Shown here in pieces: positions 9,638-17,235 of a DNA stretch of 64,000 nt; position 1 is the first letter of the stretch, and every line of letters starts with the position of its first letter. A program made the translations under genes and the position numbers. Source of the DNA: Bryobacterales bacterium (GTDB lineage Bacteria > Acidobacteriota > Terriglobia > Bryobacterales > Bryobacteraceae); the NCBI GenBank assembly GCA_025463005.1, contig JAOAPR010000041.1:16673-80672 (forward strand), read 5' to 3'. The notes below the pieces were generated by a model. The model was not told the DNA's origin, did not search any database, and was given only the letters and a program-made list of their open reading frames with translations.

Positions 9638-10171
9638 CCTGCTAATGATACAATACCTTCGAAATTGTTTGGAAGGGCTGCTGCAGCAAACAAGAAGGTT
9701 TTGGTCGCGCGCTTCGATCGCGCTGCTTTGCAGGGGTTTGTCCAGACCCCAGGCGGGCTCCAGGCGGACGCGCTGGAACTGCTGACCCCTGAGGGAACGT
9801 TGATTCAGGTCCCCTATTCGGAGATAAAAGCTGTTTGTTTCGTTCGCGATTTCGAAAACTCTCCAATCTGGAAGCCGCATCGGTCTTTCGCCGCCCGTCC
9901 CAAGAGTCCCGGACTTTGGATACAACTCCGGTTCCGCGATGGGGATACGCTGGAAGGCCTTATCTCCAACAATCTTCTTCAGGTAGAGCCGGCCGGCTAC
10001 AGCGTGATCCCGCCCGATCCGACTTTCCAGAATCAGCGCGTCTTTGTGCCGAAGGAAGCGCTGGAGTCGGTCCAGGTGCTGGGCGTGATCGGCAGTCCCC
10101 TGCGGCGGCGGGCCAAGGAAGGCGCTGCAAAGGATAAGGATAAAGACAACCAGCTCAAAATGTTCGACTAA
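9605..10171 (+). CDS. Hypothetical protein, DUF6982-like
   Basis: Protein of up to 188 aa without a signal peptide or membrane segment. The conserved-looking core begins near residue 30 (KKVLVARFDRAALQGFVQ), followed by VPYSEIKAVCFVRDF and GLWIQLRFRDGDTLEGLISNNLL, a pattern I associate with the acidobacterial DUF6982 family. The tail is lysine/aspartate-rich. The ATG at 9605 overlaps the 5' end of xerD by 33 bp; an in-frame TTG at 9665 would remove the overlap and fits the core better, so the start is uncertain. It converges on the 2H phosphoesterase with a 4-bp stop overlap. Function unknown. Confidence 0.65.
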   Translation: MWLRHWRQRLHPANDTIPSKLFGRAAAANKKVLVARFDRAALQGFVQTPGGLQADALELLTPEGTLIQVPYSEIKAVCFVRDFENSPIWKPHRSFAARPKSPGLWIQLRFRDGDTLEGLISNNLLQVEPAGYSVIPPDPTFQNQRVFVPKEALESVQVLGVIGSPLRRRAKEGAAKDKDKDNQLKMFD

Positions 10172-10743
10172 CGGTTCGGCGCCTGGATCGAAACCGGCAC
10201 TTGGAGGGCAAATTCTCCAAGGTTGGTCCAGTGGTTTTGCCGGGTATTCTGAACCAAAGTCAGGTGGTCAACCAGGAAGCCCCGGTTCCCCGGGTACTCC
10301 TGCCACCGCCGCTTTGCCAGCTCCGCCATTGCCGCGACATTCCCGGGGTCAAGTTCCTGCCCCAGAGTCACATGCGGATGATACTCAAAGCATTCGTTCG
10401 AGCAGAGGTCGCCTCGATGCAGCGCTTCATGAATGGCGAACGCCTCGGTCCACCCCGCGCCGACCGTAAGATGCACGGCTTGCGAAACCGGGAAAACCTT
10501 CACATCACGCAGTTCCACGCGAAAGGCGTGGTGGTCTCGCAGGCCGGCTTCCAGGTGTCCGCGAATTTGTTCCAGCGGGATGTCGAGCGGCCGGGGCGGA
10601 AGGAACGTCAGATGGCTGCGCGCCGTACAACCCGGTTGTATTTCCTGGCGGAGGCGTTCAATGAAATCAGCCAAAGGCTGCGGAACGTACGCCACCAGCG
10701 AGAAGGAATTAATCGCGGTTCCTTCCCCGCAAAACCCGTCCAT
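10168..10743 (-). CDS. 2'-5' RNA ligase / 2H phosphoesterase family protein
   Basis: Cytoplasmic 2H phosphoesterase-superfamily enzyme, 191 aa. The two HxT signature motifs are visible: SHLTFLPPR near residue 43 and HPHVTLGQEL near residue 127, spaced as in ThpR/LigT-like proteins. Members open cyclic 2',3'-phosphates or join RNA ends; the biological substrate here is unknown. The last codons overlap the convergent gene by 4 bp. The next gene on the strand starts upstream at 11093, so the two may share a transcript. Confidence 0.8.
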   Translation of the reverse strand: MDGFCGEGTAINSFSLVAYVPQPLADFIERLRQEIQPGCTARSHLTFLPPRPLDIPLEQIRGHLEAGLRDHHAFRVELRDVKVFPVSQAVHLTVGAGWTEAFAIHEALHRGDLCSNECFEYHPHVTLGQELDPGNVAAMAELAKRRWQEYPGNRGFLVDHLTLVQNTRQNHWTNLGEFALQVPVSIQAPNR

Positions 10744-10754
10744 TACTAATTCCT

Positions 10755-11093
10755 TTATTGTAACGCGGGCGACTGCTCCTCAGGCTGAGGGAGGACGGCC
10801 GCCGGCTTTGGCTCGGGAAGCGCCCATTGGGCCTCTTCGAACCCTACATACTTAAAGACGCGCAGGGACCCGTCCCCGGTTTCAAGCAGGTCGCCGACCT
10901 GCAGCGGGGTGGCCGTGTCGCGCAGGGCGAAATAGGCCGCATAGGGCGTCGGGGCTTCCACTTGTTCGGCTTCCACTTGGTCGGCGGTCTCGTAGTCCCG
11001 TGGCTTTACCGTGGCGATCCCGCTCACGTGCGGCGCGAAGCGAACCTGCGCGCGCAAGTGATCCTTCAGGCGATGGATACGATACGTCGGCAT
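10755..11093 (-). CDS. Hypothetical protein with proline-rich tail
   Basis: About 112 aa, starting at MPTYRIHRLKDHLRAQVRF (ATG 11093); the longer frame to 11126 adds 11 residues. The centre reads VKPRDYETADQVEAEQVEAPTPYAAY and LQVGDLLETGDGSLRVFKYVGFEEAQW, suggestive of a small beta-rich fold. The C-terminus is Pro/Glu-rich. No signal or membrane segment. It follows the patatin gene by 34 bp and precedes the 2H phosphoesterase by 11 bp, suggesting an operon. I do not recognise the family. Confidence 0.6.
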   Translation of the reverse strand: MPTYRIHRLKDHLRAQVRFAPHVSGIATVKPRDYETADQVEAEQVEAPTPYAAYFALRDTATPLQVGDLLETGDGSLRVFKYVGFEEAQWALPEPKPAAVLPQPEEQSPALQ

Positions 11094-11127
11094 GGCGTTT
11101 CCGGCTTTATTATGCCTCAAAAGCAAT

Positions 11128-11880
11128 TCAGAAGAGAAATGTTTTTTCGGTTACAGCGCGCGCGGCGTCCTCCGCCCCCTGGTCGAGCCAGCGCTCGATA
11201 TTGCTTCGTTTCCACTGGATGGTGTCGCGCACCGAGCCAAGGGGCCGGCCGGGTCGGATCTCGAGGACGTCGATCCCGGATGGGGCCGGCGGATTGTGCC
11301 CCGCCACTCCCCGGAAGCCGCGCACGAACTGGTTCAGCAACCAGGACGGCGATTGGGGCAGCGCTTGCAGGGCGATGATTCGCGTGGCGCCCAGTTCGGC
11401 GGCCGCCCATAGAGGCAGCGCGCCCAATAGTCCACCGTCGGAATACCAGCGCGTCCCGATACGCACTTGCGGCAGCGCGAAAGGAAGCGCGCAGGACGCG
11501 GCCAAGTGCTGCCAGGTGATTTCGGAGTCGCGAAAAATCCTGGTTTTCATGCGCGGCAACTCCGTGGCCGTGATAGCGAGCCGGATCTTAGGCGTGTAAT
11601 GGGCCATCATACGACGGATATTGGATGACAGGTCCGCCAAGCGGGCGAACTCGGGTTCGAGCCACAGATATCTGAGCTCTTCAGGCGACACTCGGCTGGC
11701 GATGAGGTACGCGTTGAGCGATCCGACCGATGCGCCCACAATCAGGTCGGGAGTAATGCGATCCGCCAGTACGCTCCAGGCTCCCGCTTGCCATGCGCCG
11801 AATAACCCTCCGCCGGATAGCACTAACGCCAGCATGAGAATATGTAGTTTAGCGCCTCCATGAAATTTCATCCGCAGCAT
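11128..11880 (-). CDS. Patatin-like phospholipase
   Basis: Serine lipid acyl hydrolase of the patatin family. The oxyanion-hole motif LVLSGGGLFGAW, the nucleophile elbow GASVG and the catalytic aspartate SDGGLLG are all present and correctly ordered. I start at ATG 11880 (MLRMKFHGG); alternatives are 11871 and 11835. The frame to 12003 would overlap the divergent adaptor gene at 11904. About 251 aa, single domain, no signal peptide, so cytoplasmic or membrane-associated. Probably first gene of a minus-strand operon running to 10168. The lipid substrate is not predictable. Confidence 0.88.
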   Translation of the reverse strand: MLRMKFHGGAKLHILMLALVLSGGGLFGAWQAGAWSVLADRITPDLIVGASVGSLNAYLIASRVSPEELRYLWLEPEFARLADLSSNIRRMMAHYTPKIRLAITATELPRMKTRIFRDSEITWQHLAASCALPFALPQVRIGTRWYSDGGLLGALPLWAAAELGATRIIALQALPQSPSWLLNQFVRGFRGVAGHNPPAPSGIDVLEIRPGRPLGSVRDTIQWKRSNIERWLDQGAEDAARAVTEKTFLF

Positions 11881-11903
11881 TTCGGAGCCGAGGTGGCCCG
11901 CTA

Positions 11904-13130
11904 ATGGGAAAACGCGTCTGGCTGACCCTCCTCGTTCTGGCGATCGCCGGGGTGGTGTTCTGGAGACTGGAGGCACAGCGAGGCAGGCCGCCCCAAGTGA
12001 CATTCGGAGTGGCTGCGCGCGAAAGCATCTCGAGCCTGGTCTCCACCAACGGTAAGGTGGAGCCGGTTGAATCGGGTCTTGCGCGCGCCGAACGCTCCGG
12101 GGCCGTGAAGCGGATTCTGGTCCGCCAAGGACAGCGCGTCGAAAGCGGGCAAGCGCTGGTGGAGCTGGACGCTAGCGACGCTCAAGCGGAGCTGAAGACG
12201 GCCGAGGCGCGTCAATCCGCAATCCGGGCAGATCTACAAGTTCTCGCGCAGGGCGGCCGGGCGGCGGATCGCGCCGGCATCGATACCTCCCTCGACAAAG
12301 CGCGTCTGGAGTTGAAGATTGCGCAAGACGCCTACGGCACGGCGGTACGGCTGCGCGACAAGCAGGCAGGCACCGAAGCCGAGGTGCGCGCCGCCAAAGA
12401 GTCGGTCGAGCGGGTCCAGGCCCAGATCCAGGCTCTCGATCGGCAGCGCGCCTCGCTGGTGACGCCGGCCGACCACAGCGGCGCGGAAGCCCGTCTGGAC
12501 GAGGCCAAGACCGCCGCGCAACTGGCCGAGGCCCGCATCCACATGAGCGTGGTGCGCGCGCCGATCGCGGGCGTCGTCTACCAGTTCGATCTCAAACCCG
12601 GCGCCTACTTGAACGCGGGCGATCTGGTCGCGTCCATCGGCCGCCTCGACCACGTGCACGTGAAGGTTTACGTCGACGAGCCGGATCTGGGCCGGGTAAT
12701 GAAGAATATGCTGGTCACCATCACTTGGGATGCGCTCCCCGGGCGACAATGGAAGGGTTCGGTGGATCGCACGCCCACCGAAATCGTCACCATGGGCGCG
12801 CGCCAGGTAGGTGAGGTGGTGTGTGACATTGCAAATCCCGACATGGATCTGCTGCCCGGCACGAATGTCAACGCGGTGATTCTTTCCGAAACCGTGCAAA
12901 ACGCGATTACCATCCCGAAGGAAGCCGTGCATCGCGAGCAGGGCCAAACCGGCGTGTACCTTCTCGAGGGCGACCACGTGCGGTGGCGACGCATTTCACA
13001 GGGCGTCAACAACACCACGCGTACCCAAGTCAAGGAATTGAAGGAGGGCGATGCTGTCGCGCTGCCTTCCGAGAAACCGCTGAAGGACGGGATGACGGTG
13101 ATGCCGGTGATTCCGAACGTCGCCCAATAG
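11904..13130 (+). CDS. Periplasmic efflux adaptor (HlyD/RND membrane fusion protein)
   Basis: Membrane fusion protein of 408 aa. An N-terminal hydrophobic anchor (VWLTLLVLAIAGVVFW) is followed by half a lipoyl domain (AVKRILVRQGQRVESGQALVEL), a coiled-coil hairpin at about 95-190, the second lipoyl half (IRAPIAGVVY-type: VVRAPIAGVVYQFDLKPGAYL) and a beta-barrel. Such adaptors link an inner-membrane ABC or RND pump to an outer-membrane channel. No pump or channel gene is adjacent: the next gene is mddA, 66 bp on. It is divergent from the patatin gene by 23 bp. Pump partner and substrate unknown. Confidence 0.88.
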   Translation: MGKRVWLTLLVLAIAGVVFWRLEAQRGRPPQVTFGVAARESISSLVSTNGKVEPVESGLARAERSGAVKRILVRQGQRVESGQALVELDASDAQAELKTAEARQSAIRADLQVLAQGGRAADRAGIDTSLDKARLELKIAQDAYGTAVRLRDKQAGTEAEVRAAKESVERVQAQIQALDRQRASLVTPADHSGAEARLDEAKTAAQLAEARIHMSVVRAPIAGVVYQFDLKPGAYLNAGDLVASIGRLDHVHVKVYVDEPDLGRVMKNMLVTITWDALPGRQWKGSVDRTPTEIVTMGARQVGEVVCDIANPDMDLLPGTNVNAVILSETVQNAITIPKEAVHREQGQTGVYLLEGDHVRWRRISQGVNNTTRTQVKELKEGDAVALPSEKPLKDGMTVMPVIPNVAQ

Positions 13131-13146
13131 CGTCGATCAACCCCCC

Positions 13147-13175
13147 TTCCGCGTGCAAATCGCGGGTTGTATACT
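13147..13175 (+). promoter_or_regulatory. Possible promoter of mddA
   Basis: A good -10 hexamer TATACT (13170-13175) lies 17 bp after a weak -35, TTCCGC (13147-13152). A strong AGGAGGTG Shine-Dalgarno follows at 13186-13193, just ahead of ATG 13197. This would separate mddA transcription from the adaptor gene upstream. The weak -35 keeps confidence low. Confidence 0.35.
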
Positions 13176-13196
13176 TCCTTGCGCAGGAGGTGAATT

Positions 13197-13967
13197 ATGG
13201 GCAAAGTTCTTGCGTTTGCGTATGGCGTCGTGGCCTACGCGATCTTCTTCGTAACCTTCCTTTACGCGATCGGATTTGTAGGTAACCTCGTAGTTCCGAA
13301 GTCCATCGACTCCGGGCCAGAGTCGTCATTGCCTGTGGCGCTGGCCGTCAACGTCGTTTTACTTGGTCTCTTCGCGATCCAGCACAGCGTCATGGCGCGG
13401 CAGGGCTTCAAGCGCTGGTGGACCCAGGTGGTGCCGAAATCCGTAGAGCGCAGTACATATGTGTTGCTTGCCAGCCTGCTCCTCGACCTACTGTATTGGC
13501 AATGGCGGCCGATCACAGCTACCATCTGGAGCGTCGGTAGCTCTTCCGGCCGTTTGCTGCTGCTGGCCCTGTTTTTCGCCGGCTGGGGCACGGTGCTGAT
13601 CGCCACATTCCTGATCAACCACTTTGAGCTTTTCGGATTGAAGCAGGTTTACGCGAACTTGCGGGGAGAGCAACCCGCGCCGCAGTCGTTCCGGACGCCC
13701 GGCCTTTATAAGAACGTGCGGCACCCGATTTACTTCGGCTTCATCGTCGCCTTCTGGGCCGCTCCGGTGATGACGGCCGGTCATCTTCTGTTCGCAATTG
13801 CGACGACCGGTTACATCTTCGTGGGCATCTGGTTCGAGGAGCGCGATATGGTCAGCATCCACGGGTCGGCCTACCGGCAGTACCAGCGCGACGTTTCCAT
13901 GATCGTTCCGCTGCCCGCCGCGAAGGAACCAGCGCCGGCTAAGGGCCGAGCTGCCGGAAAAGCATAA
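13197..13967 (+). CDS. mddA: Methanethiol S-methyltransferase (MddA family)
   Basis: Integral membrane methyltransferase, 256 aa, that methylates methanethiol to dimethyl sulfide with S-adenosylmethionine. The N-terminus ([20 protein letters not shown], then [11 protein letters not shown]) is characteristic of MddA. About five hydrophobic segments follow. The ICMT-like C-terminal part holds the SAM-binding region ([19 protein letters not shown]) and [19 protein letters not shown], with the conserved ERD and Y-x-x-Y. A strong Shine-Dalgarno fixes the start. The tail is Ala/Pro/Lys-rich. NnrU-type relatives are the only serious alternative; the N-terminal match makes MddA much likelier. Confidence 0.87.
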   Translation: MGKVLAFAYGVVAYAIFFVTFLYAIGFVGNLVVPKSIDSGPESSLPVALAVNVVLLGLFAIQHSVMARQGFKRWWTQVVPKSVERSTYVLLASLLLDLLYWQWRPITATIWSVGSSSGRLLLLALFFAGWGTVLIATFLINHFELFGLKQVYANLRGEQPAPQSFRTPGLYKNVRHPIYFGFIVAFWAAPVMTAGHLLFAIATTGYIFVGIWFEERDMVSIHGSAYRQYQRDVSMIVPLPAAKEPAPAKGRAAGKA

Positions 13968-14002
13968 GTAAGACAGCCATCGCCTGGGTTAAACTCGTTT
14001 CC

Positions 14003-15715
14003 GTGGCCATCGAGCTGAAACCCGTTGACGTGGTTGTGGTCGGCCTGGGCGCTGCCGGTGGAGTCGCCGTGCTGCCGCTGGCCCGCGCAGGCCTCAAAGT
14101 TGCCGGTACCGAAGCCGGCACGTGGATGACCAAGGAGCCGGGCAAATTCTTCCACGCCGACGAGATCTACAACAATGTCCGCGGTCTGGTTACGACCGGC
14201 AACAAGGTGCGCGGAGAGATCCCTACGGTCCGCAACAGCCCGACTGCACCAACCACGCGCGGGAACACCCATCCCATGATGAATGCGATTGGCGGCACGT
14301 CGATCCACTATCACGCGCAGAGCTGGCGCTTTAATCCGTGGGATTTCAAGGTGCGCTCGTCTTCGATCAAGCGCTACGGTCCGAATTCGATACCCAAGGG
14401 ATCGACGGTCGAAGACTGGCCCATCAGCCATCAGGATCTGGAACCGTTCTACGACATCGTCGAACGCGAAGTCGGCGTCTCCGGCCGCGCCGGAAACATT
14501 CAGGGCAAGCTGACCGGACGAGGCAGCAACTTCGAAGGACCGCGCCAGCGCGAGTATCCTATGCCTCCGCTGCGCGACACCGATTTTACGGATCTCATGG
14601 CCAAAGCAGGAAAATCGCTGGGATGGAGTCCCTTCCGAGGTCCCGCCGCGATCAACTCACAGGACTATCGCGGGCGTCCGGCCTGCGCTTATCACGGCTA
14701 TTGCGACCGCGGCGGCTGCCACATCCACGCCAAGAACTCGACCGCCGTCACCACCATTCCGGAAGCGCAGAAGTTCAAGAATTTTACGATCTTCGATAAT
14801 GCGCAGGTGACGCGGATCCAGACGGACAACACCGGCAAAGTAAGCGGCGTGCTCTACATTCGCGACGGGAAAGAATACTTCCAGCCGTCCAAAGCGGTGC
14901 TGGTCGCATCCTACGCTTACGAAAACGCGCGGTTGCTGCTGTTGTCGAAGTCCAAAGCGTATCCCAACGGCTTATCGAACAATCACGGCCAGGTGGGAAA
15001 ACATCACTTCGGACACTGGATGAGCGCGCTCACCGCGCTGTTCCCGTTCGATGTCAACGTCTGGTATGGCGCGATCGCGCAAGGCGTAGTGATCGACGAA
15101 TGGGCCGACGACAATTTCGACCACACCAGCCTCGGATTCATCGGCGGCTCGAGCCTGCATGCGTATCACGAAAAGCATCCCATCGCGGCAGCGGCGATGG
15201 GCACCTTCGGCCGCGCTCCGCAGTGGGGCTCGCAATGGAAGGCTTTCATTCGCGAAAATGCGGGGCGCACCGCTCCGGCGTATCTCCAGACCAACAGCTT
15301 TCCCTACGAAGACCAATACCTCGATCTCGACCCGCAGGTGAAAGATCCCCTCGGTGATCCGGTTATCCGCGTGACGGCGGGTCCAAGGGAAAATGAGTCG
15401 CGCGCGACGGCTTATGCTGCGACGAAAACGCAGGAATGGTTCCGCGCGGCAGGCGCCATTGAGGTGAGCGGAGGGGGCGGCGGATTTGGCGGTGGGCTTT
15501 CGACCCACGCCACCGGTGGAACGCGCATGGGCGACAATCCCGAGACCAACGTCGTCGACAAGTGGGGTTTCTCGCATGAGGCTCCGAATCTCGGCGTCCT
15601 GGGCGGATCGGTGATGGGCACTATGGGCGCGCGCAATCCAACGTTGACCGTTCAGGCGCTGGCGTGGCGTACCGCCGATCGCCTTGTGAAGAACTGGAAG
15701 GCGATCGCCGGATGA
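14003..15715 (+). CDS. GMC-family FAD oxidoreductase
   Basis: Flavoprotein dehydrogenase of the glucose-methanol-choline superfamily, 570 aa, GTG start. The FAD dinucleotide-binding motif VVVGLGAAGGVAVLPLARAG is near residue 12, a substrate-side segment GGTSIHYHAQSWRF near 93, and the C-terminal GMC domain carries STHATGGTRMG with the catalytic His and ARNPTLTVQAL. A Cys-rich stretch (CAYHGYCDRGGCHIH) near residue 230 resembles gluconate-dehydrogenase large subunits. No signal peptide is visible and no small or cytochrome subunit is adjacent, so acceptor and substrate are unknown. It starts 35 bp after mddA and could be co-transcribed. Confidence 0.87.
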   Translation: MAIELKPVDVVVVGLGAAGGVAVLPLARAGLKVAGTEAGTWMTKEPGKFFHADEIYNNVRGLVTTGNKVRGEIPTVRNSPTAPTTRGNTHPMMNAIGGTSIHYHAQSWRFNPWDFKVRSSSIKRYGPNSIPKGSTVEDWPISHQDLEPFYDIVEREVGVSGRAGNIQGKLTGRGSNFEGPRQREYPMPPLRDTDFTDLMAKAGKSLGWSPFRGPAAINSQDYRGRPACAYHGYCDRGGCHIHAKNSTAVTTIPEAQKFKNFTIFDNAQVTRIQTDNTGKVSGVLYIRDGKEYFQPSKAVLVASYAYENARLLLLSKSKAYPNGLSNNHGQVGKHHFGHWMSALTALFPFDVNVWYGAIAQGVVIDEWADDNFDHTSLGFIGGSSLHAYHEKHPIAAAAMGTFGRAPQWGSQWKAFIRENAGRTAPAYLQTNSFPYEDQYLDLDPQVKDPLGDPVIRVTAGPRENESRATAYAATKTQEWFRAAGAIEVSGGGGGFGGGLSTHATGGTRMGDNPETNVVDKWGFSHEAPNLGVLGGSVMGTMGARNPTLTVQALAWRTADRLVKNWKAIAG

Positions 15716-15735
15716 AGAGCCCTGGCTGAGACGGG

Positions 15736-16095
15736 ATGATTGCATCACCGGAAGACGCAGGGCTGTTTTTCGACCGCTGGAGAGTAGATGCGCCACAGCT
15801 CAGAGTGCGCCTGTGGGCCTCATCTTTGCTCTTTGACGCCGTGGGGACCGTCACCGATTTCAATGCCGGGAATCTGGAGCTCGGCGGCGATTCCTGGAGA
15901 TTCACCATACCGCTCGCGGGGGTGGGCTTTTCGTTTTCCGACCCCCGTGAGATCCCGGTGGCCATCGTGCGCGAGGCGGAATCGGCCCAGTACGAGTTCG
16001 GCATCGCCCTCGAGTTGCCTAATGGCGACCGTCTCATCATAATGGAACTAAAGGCATCCTCCCCACCCCACGCCGAACCGGACGGTCAATCCTAG
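15736..16095 (+). CDS. Hypothetical protein
   Basis: 119 aa, beginning 20 bp after the GMC oxidoreductase and likely translated from the same message. No signal peptide or membrane segment. Alternating hydrophobic residues (LRVRLWASSLLFDAVGTVTDF, FTIPLAGVGFSFSDP, QYEFGIALELPNGDRLIIMEL) suggest an all-beta domain. I do not recognise the family. Confidence 0.6.
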   Translation: MIASPEDAGLFFDRWRVDAPQLRVRLWASSLLFDAVGTVTDFNAGNLELGGDSWRFTIPLAGVGFSFSDPREIPVAIVREAESAQYEFGIALELPNGDRLIIMELKASSPPHAEPDGQS

Positions 16096-16219
16096 CTGCA
16101 AGTACTAGAACCTATAGGCTTTCTGGACCTTGCCCCGTAAGTAGATTTTGTGGGAAACAAGAGTCTGACGAGCCACATCTGACCAAAGGAGATGTAGACA
16201 GCCGGCGTACCACTTCTTG

Positions 16220-16696
16220 ATGCTTAACGTGTTTAGCCTCCCCCCACGTTACGGCCGCCTCAGGCGAGCCGCGGTGCTTGGCATTGCGGCGTGTGCAGCC
16301 GTTGCCAGCAACAATACCCTTCCGGTCCCGTCTGCCGATCCGCGCAGCGAACGACTGGAGGCTTTTTTCAACGCTTACGATTGCCCTGCCCCGCTGCACG
16401 TAGAAGATTATCTGCGGGCCGCCGATACGCACGCAGTGGATTACCGGCTGCTTCCGGCAATATCACTGGTCGAGAGTACGTGCGGCGCCTTCGGAAAGAT
16501 GAATAACCGCTGGGGTTGGGCCTCGGCGCAGAGCGGATTTCCGTCGGTGCCGGCCGGCATCGAATACATCACCACGCAGCTCGCCGAGAATCCCCGCTAC
16601 AAGGGCAAGACTGTCAAGGAAAAGCTGTTCACTTACAATCCGTACCCGCACTATGTCCGTCAAGTCGAGCGGTTGATGCAGCAGATCGAGGATTAA
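16220..16696 (+). CDS. Small exported lysozyme-fold protein
   Basis: About 158 aa with an N-terminal hydrophobic stretch (RRAAVLGIAACAAVASNN), so probably secreted or anchored. The body has the soluble lytic transglycosylase/glucosaminidase pattern: LLPAISLVESTCGAFGK, where the Glu in VES is the expected catalytic acid, followed by NNRWGWASAQSGFPS and a tyrosine-rich FTYNPYPHYVRQVERLM. A peptidoglycan-cleaving role is likely but untested. ATG 16220 is used; a TTG directly in front of it extends the frame by one codon. Confidence 0.72.
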   Translation: MLNVFSLPPRYGRLRRAAVLGIAACAAVASNNTLPVPSADPRSERLEAFFNAYDCPAPLHVEDYLRAADTHAVDYRLLPAISLVESTCGAFGKMNNRWGWASAQSGFPSVPAGIEYITTQLAENPRYKGKTVKEKLFTYNPYPHYVRQVERLMQQIED

Positions 16697-16707
16697 ACTT
16701 CAAAGCT

Positions 16708-17064
16708 CTAGCTTGGGCGCCGGCGTCTCGCTGTCGCGGCAAGGAATTCACGGAGCGCCTCTTCATATTTCGCGGATGCCCGTTCTAATTGGCGATTCGC
16801 GTTATACAAGGCCATGCTTCCGTCGGGATTGTTCGATTCCAGAGATGCCTTGAGTTGAGACGCTTCGCGTTGAGCCCACACTGCGCGTCTATGCTCTTCC
16901 CGAACCGCATTGAGCCTCGCATTTATATCCGCAAGCCCACCTGCTGATTGCGGAGGCTGGGGGGTTGCAGCGCTCTCCTCATTCTTCTCGTTGCACGAAA
17001 TACAGACAGGCGAACCGTTGACGTACAGTTCGGTGTCGGTCCCGCAGCGAAAACAGGCAGCCAC
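16708..17064 (-). CDS. Hypothetical protein with N-terminal zinc ribbon and coiled coil
   Basis: 118 aa. The first 25 residues form a short zinc-ribbon-like unit with two CxxC pairs (CFRCGTDTELYVNGSPVCISC). A Gln/Pro linker follows, then charged helical sequence (INARLNAVREEHRRAVWAQR and NANRQLERASAKYEEALREF) that looks like a coiled coil. Ends in a basic ARRRRPS tail. It converges on the lysozyme-fold gene. Function unknown. Confidence 0.7.
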   Translation of the reverse strand: MAACFRCGTDTELYVNGSPVCISCNEKNEESAATPQPPQSAGGLADINARLNAVREEHRRAVWAQREASQLKASLESNNPDGSMALYNANRQLERASAKYEEALREFLAATARRRRPS

Positions 17065-17165
17065 AGAAGTACCGTGTGTCCCAGTGTATCATTGGCCGGA
17101 CGAAGGCTCATTTGCTGTTCGGCGGTGATTGCTGAAACCGGCCCACTGCCTCGTAATTCGTTGAG

Positions 17166-17194
17166 TTGACAAGGCCATCCACGACGGCTATAGT
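17166..17194 (+). promoter_or_regulatory. Sigma70-type promoter of rpsA
   Basis: A perfect -35 TTGACA (17166-17171) and a -10 TATAGT (17189-17194) are separated by exactly 17 bp. Transcription would begin near 17201, giving a leader of about 35 nt before ATG 17236. This is the best promoter-like sequence seen in the window, as expected for a ribosomal protein gene. Confidence 0.75.
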
Positions 17195-17235
17195 TCTGAA
17201 GTACTGAGCTATCAACGATTTGTCGAGACTTGGCG

